From NCBI GenBank assembly GCA_947167135.1, contig CAMVGV010000014.1, positions 1-53,377 on the forward strand: a DNA stretch of 53,377 nucleotides, given 5' to 3'. The notes beneath the pieces are model-generated. The model was not told the origin of the DNA and did not search any database. It saw nothing but the letters and a program-made list of their open reading frames with translations. This document shows positions 51,378-53,377 of this stretch, piece by piece. Position 1 is the stretch's first letter. Each line of letters starts with the position of its first letter. The translations under genes were made by a program, and so were the position numbers. This DNA is from an uncultured Lachnospiraceae bacterium (lineage in GTDB: Bacteria > Bacillota > Clostridia > Lachnospirales > Lachnospiraceae).

Positions 51378-51703
51378 TGGCTGCTTGAAGAAGCTCCTTT
51401 CACGGTGATAGTGATCTCCGGCGGTATCCTGCTGCCTGTGATCTTATAGTCCACAAGAAACAGATCCTTGTCATAGCTAAGGCCGTAGACTCTTTCCATA
51501 TAGTCAAGGTTCTTCGGATATCTGCCCGTTGTGGCGTAGCAATAGGTGACATCACGCTGCAGTGCCCGTAATAGGCTTTCCTTCTGTCTCTCGGTATTTC
51601 CTCTGGAAGCCAGATTCACGGAAAAGAGAAACAGCACCATGATAAGGGCAAAGCTTATGATAGTGAATACTGTTTTATTATCAGTGTTTTCGTTTTGCTT
51701 CAT
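51374..51703 (-). CDS. Small pilin-like membrane protein
   Basis: The 109-residue protein has one N-terminal membrane helix (VFTIISFALIMVLFLFSVNLAS) and an outer part with TYCYATTGRYPKNLDYMERVYG, which resembles the start of pseudopilin globular regions (a gap, tyrosine and proline before a LxxL turn). There is no clear prepilin leader. It overlaps pilC and the following gene by 4 bp each, so it is translated as part of the operon. Confidence 0.6.
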   Translation of the reverse strand: MKQNENTDNKTVFTIISFALIMVLFLFSVNLASRGNTERQKESLLRALQRDVTYCYATTGRYPKNLDYMERVYGLSYDKDLFLVDYKITGSRIPPEITITVKGASSSSQ

Positions 51704-52737
51704 ATAGACGATACCATTCCGAGGAAGGGTATGATGACCGACATAAGTATGGCACCGATTATGAGGGACAGCGATACAATAAGCACCGGTTCGATTGCCC
51801 CGAGGGCTCTGTCAATGCTGTTATCAATGCTTTTCTGTGAAAGATCGGATATCTGCTGCATTACCGTGTCCGAGGAGCCGGTGCGGTTCCCTATGGTCAT
51901 CATCCGCGCAGGCACGCCGGAAAGGATCCCGGCTTCCTTCAATGCCTCATCGAAGGGTGCTCCTGCATCCAGTTTTTTCTTACATTCATCGACCTTTTTT
52001 CTGAAAGCGTCATCATCTATTATCTCGGAGACCATTTCTATACCGAAGTCGGCGGAAAAGCCGGAACGGAGGGCAAGTGCCAGACCGTCCGAAAAACGGC
52101 TTAAGGAAATATCATTCCTTAGCTTCTTAAAGAACCTGAAATTGGATAGGAAGGAGAGTCCGCTCTTCCGTCCCTTTTCGGTGCGGAGACATACTATTAT
52201 CAATACAAGTATCAGGGCCAGGATCACAACCACAGCTATGGAATACTTCCTGATGGCGTCACCGGCATCAAACATTAAGCCCGCGAATCCTGTCATCTCA
52301 GTACCGAGCTGTCTGAATACCTGCCTGAATACCGGCATTACCTGCAGTAACAGAACGAGGATAACAACGAGGATCATACCTGCCATAACAATGGGATATG
52401 TTATTGCCTGTCTGATGGAACGGCTGATCTCCTCCTCCCTCGTATAGTGGATGCGGAGAGCTTCCATTACGTTATCAAGTGTTCCGGTTTCCTCACCGAT
52501 ACGTGTCATTTTCACCACATAGGAGGGAAAGACACCGGTACTTTCCATTGCATTATTTAGATAACCGCCTTCCTCCAGCTTTGCCTGAATATCATAATAC
52601 AGCTTCTTTTCCTCGGGAGTAGCCTCAGAATCCTCGCCCATCATATGTAGTCCTTCAATGGAGGAGATACCTGACTTTATTATCATGGCCATCTGGCCGC
52701 AGAAAAAAGATAGATCGGTGTTACTTAGCTTTTTCAT
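51700..52737 (-). CDS. pilC: Type IV pilus / type II secretion inner-membrane platform protein
   Basis: The 345-residue protein has two copies of the T2SSF domain: FFCGQMAMIIKSGISSIEGL at the start and FSDGLALALRSGFSADFGIE near residue 208. Membrane helices follow at about 120-140, 165-185 and 315-338. PilC is the rotating inner-membrane core of pilus machines. It is the first gene of a six-gene operon with pilT at the end. No pilB (assembly ATPase), pilD or major pilin is present in the window, so those must be elsewhere. Confidence 0.93.
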   Translation of the reverse strand: MKKLSNTDLSFFCGQMAMIIKSGISSIEGLHMMGEDSEATPEEKKLYYDIQAKLEEGGYLNNAMESTGVFPSYVVKMTRIGEETGTLDNVMEALRIHYTREEEISRSIRQAITYPIVMAGMILVVILVLLLQVMPVFRQVFRQLGTEMTGFAGLMFDAGDAIRKYSIAVVVILALILVLIIVCLRTEKGRKSGLSFLSNFRFFKKLRNDISLSRFSDGLALALRSGFSADFGIEMVSEIIDDDAFRKKVDECKKKLDAGAPFDEALKEAGILSGVPARMMTIGNRTGSSDTVMQQISDLSQKSIDNSIDRALGAIEPVLIVSLSLIIGAILMSVIIPFLGMVSSI

Positions 52738-52774
52738 GTTTTGAAGGATCCCTTCATTAATACTCGTATTCGTT

Positions 52775-52783
52775 ATTTTATCA
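52775..52783 (-). promoter_or_regulatory. Extended -10 promoter of the pilC operon
   Basis: Read on the minus strand, TGATAAAAT at 52783-52775 is an extended -10. The -35 (TTTCAA, 17 bp upstream) is weak. The transcript starts about 35 nt before the pilC ATG. Confidence 0.5.
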
Positions 52784-52823
52784 CGTTCGGGCTTTCTTTG
52801 AAAGGGGCAATGGGATGTTCAAA

Positions 52824-53005
52824 GTCATCCTGAGCGAAGCTTTTTGTCATCCTGAGGAGCGAATAGCGACGAAGGATCTTCTCGCACCGACTTCCGGCAA
52901 ATGTCATCCTGAGGAGCGAATAGCGACGAAGGATCTTTTTCCTCCAGTGCTCCAATGTCTTGCGGTAAATGTCATCCTGAGGAGCGAATAGCGACGAAGG
53001 ATCTT
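52824..53005. repeat. GTCATCCTGAGGAGCG repeats, three identical 35-bp copies
   Basis: Identical 35-bp copies (GTCATCCTGAGGAGCGAATA then GCGACGAAGGATCTT) lie at 52846-52880, 52903-52937 and 52971-53005, and a short partial copy at 52824-52839. All run in the same direction, separated by unique 22 to 33-bp spacers. The region from 52738 to the end of the window has no convincing gene. Confidence 0.93.
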
Positions 53006-53024
53006 CCCACCGGCTTCTTCATCC

Positions 53025-53252
53025 GTGTCCCGGCTTACTAACTGTTTTTTTCGCGCTACGATCCCGCTAAGCTCATCCATCGTCTTATGACAAAATTTTG
53101 CTCGGCGCTGTTCCGCTCTTGCGTTTATTTCTTTGTGTAACGGACATTTCATAAACGCAAGAGCGGCCTTCGCACTCACAAAATTTATAAGCCTCGGATT
53201 CGCTAAGCGGGACGTGCTGATTGCTCAAAAAACAGTTATCAATCCGGGACAC
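53025..53252. repeat. 228-bp imperfect palindrome
   Basis: Outer tips GTGTCCCGG (53025-53033) and CCGGGACAC (53244-53252) match. Next, TAACTGTTTTTT (53039-53050) matches AAAAAACAGTTA (53227-53238). Inner arms CCGCTCTTGCGTTTAT (53113-53128) and ATAAACGCAAGAGCGG (53151-53166) are perfect over 16 bp, with a 22-bp loop. Blocks between them match partially at equal distances from the centre (near 53138). It is flanked by other repeats. Confidence 0.8.
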
Positions 53253-53260
53253 TTTTTGTG

Positions 53261-53377
53261 CGGGGCACTGCCGCGCATGGCGCGTCAAAACGTGCCCGAA
53301 AAACATCCACTGGATGTTTTTCCATCCTGAGCGGCAGCGACGCATATCCCACATCGGAGATGTGGGATGCCGCCCCG
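53261..53377. repeat. Two-hairpin element and ATCCCACATC hairpin, right edge
   Basis: GGGCACTGCCGCGC...GTGCCC (53263-53297) matches 40046-40080. It is followed by AAAAACATCCA/TGGATGTTTTT (53299-53321). This hairpin is at the place of GTGAAATGTCCA/TGGACATTTCAC in the other copy, with other bases but pairing kept. Then come CATCCTGAGCGGCAGCGACG (from 53323) and ATCCCACATC/GATGTGGGAT (53346-53368). The element is cut off by the window end. Confidence 0.85.

Noticed and set aside
52846-53005. CRISPR array
   Set aside because: Only three repeats, spacers unequal, and the repeat is a member of a dispersed intergenic family found in other places in the window without spacers.
53085-53354. Open frames in the right-edge repeat region
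   Set aside because: They cover the palindrome and hairpin repeats on both strands, without a ribosome binding site or recognisable product.

Overview
The window looks like a chromosomal segment of a clostridial bacterium, most likely Lachnospiraceae. The reasons are: moderate G+C with strong GGAGG-type ribosome binding sites, several TTG starts (rpsT, one PP-loop gene, the SDR epimerase, one LtaS-like gene), a rpsT-lepA-hemW neighbourhood, LtaS-like enzymes of the GGNTPNTEFE type, a CotH-family protein, an NlpC/P60 hydrolase with SH3 domains, pyruvate phosphate dikinase, and Gram-positive type IV pilus genes. No tRNA, rRNA, CRISPR array, prophage or insertion-sequence transposase was recognised. 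The genus assignment is an inference from gene content only.

Region 1 (188-28072) is a large surface-glycan locus. It holds two paralogous QueC-like PP-loop proteins, a GT2 glycosyltransferase, a CapA-like metallophosphatase, a TupA-like ATP-grasp protein, an SsuABC-type ABC importer followed by an Asp/Glu racemase, a translationally coupled operon (radical SAM, GT-C membrane glycosyltransferase, GT-B-like capsule enzyme, adenylation domain, carrier protein, GNAT-like protein), a Wzx-type flippase, a NodB deacetylase, neuB-neuC-neuA for a CMP-nonulosonic (sialic-like) acid, an SDR sugar epimerase, two LtaS-like phosphoglycerol transferases around a GDPD-like protein, and a CotH-like protein. 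The most interesting hypothesis is a nonulosonate-containing surface polymer that carries amino-acid substituents. The DltA/DltC-like pair plus a GNAT-like protein, the racemase, CapA and TupA point that way. DltB and DltD are not in the window.

Region 2 (28188-39425) holds ppdK with a 66-residue C-terminal extension, a Uma2-family protein, two unrecognised proteins, the NlpC/P60 hydrolase (with a candidate WalR box upstream), a secreted M6-type metalloprotease, a DnaA-box cluster, rpsT with a good promoter and terminator, and a small unknown gene.

Region 3 (40234-52783) holds lepA and hemW, then an operon of a PAS/degenerate-GGDEF/EAL protein, an HD protein without a GYP motif and a PilT paralogue whose catalytic residues have been replaced. 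Facing it is a pilC / four pilin-like genes / pilT operon with an intact PilT. The two PilT genes converge and overlap by 28 bp, which suggests that c-di-GMP signalling and pilus retraction are linked here.

Intergenic space is crowded with repeats: a GTCATyCTGAGCG...AAGGATCTT family present as single, tandem and inverted copies; hairpins of an ATCTGTTCAGAA type; a two-hairpin element whose copies differ by compensatory changes; ATCCCACATC hairpins; an 18-bp minisatellite; and a 228-bp imperfect palindrome. Some repeats supply parts of genes: the neuA stop codon, the last codons of the tupA-like gene and racemase, and the probable -35 box of ppdK.
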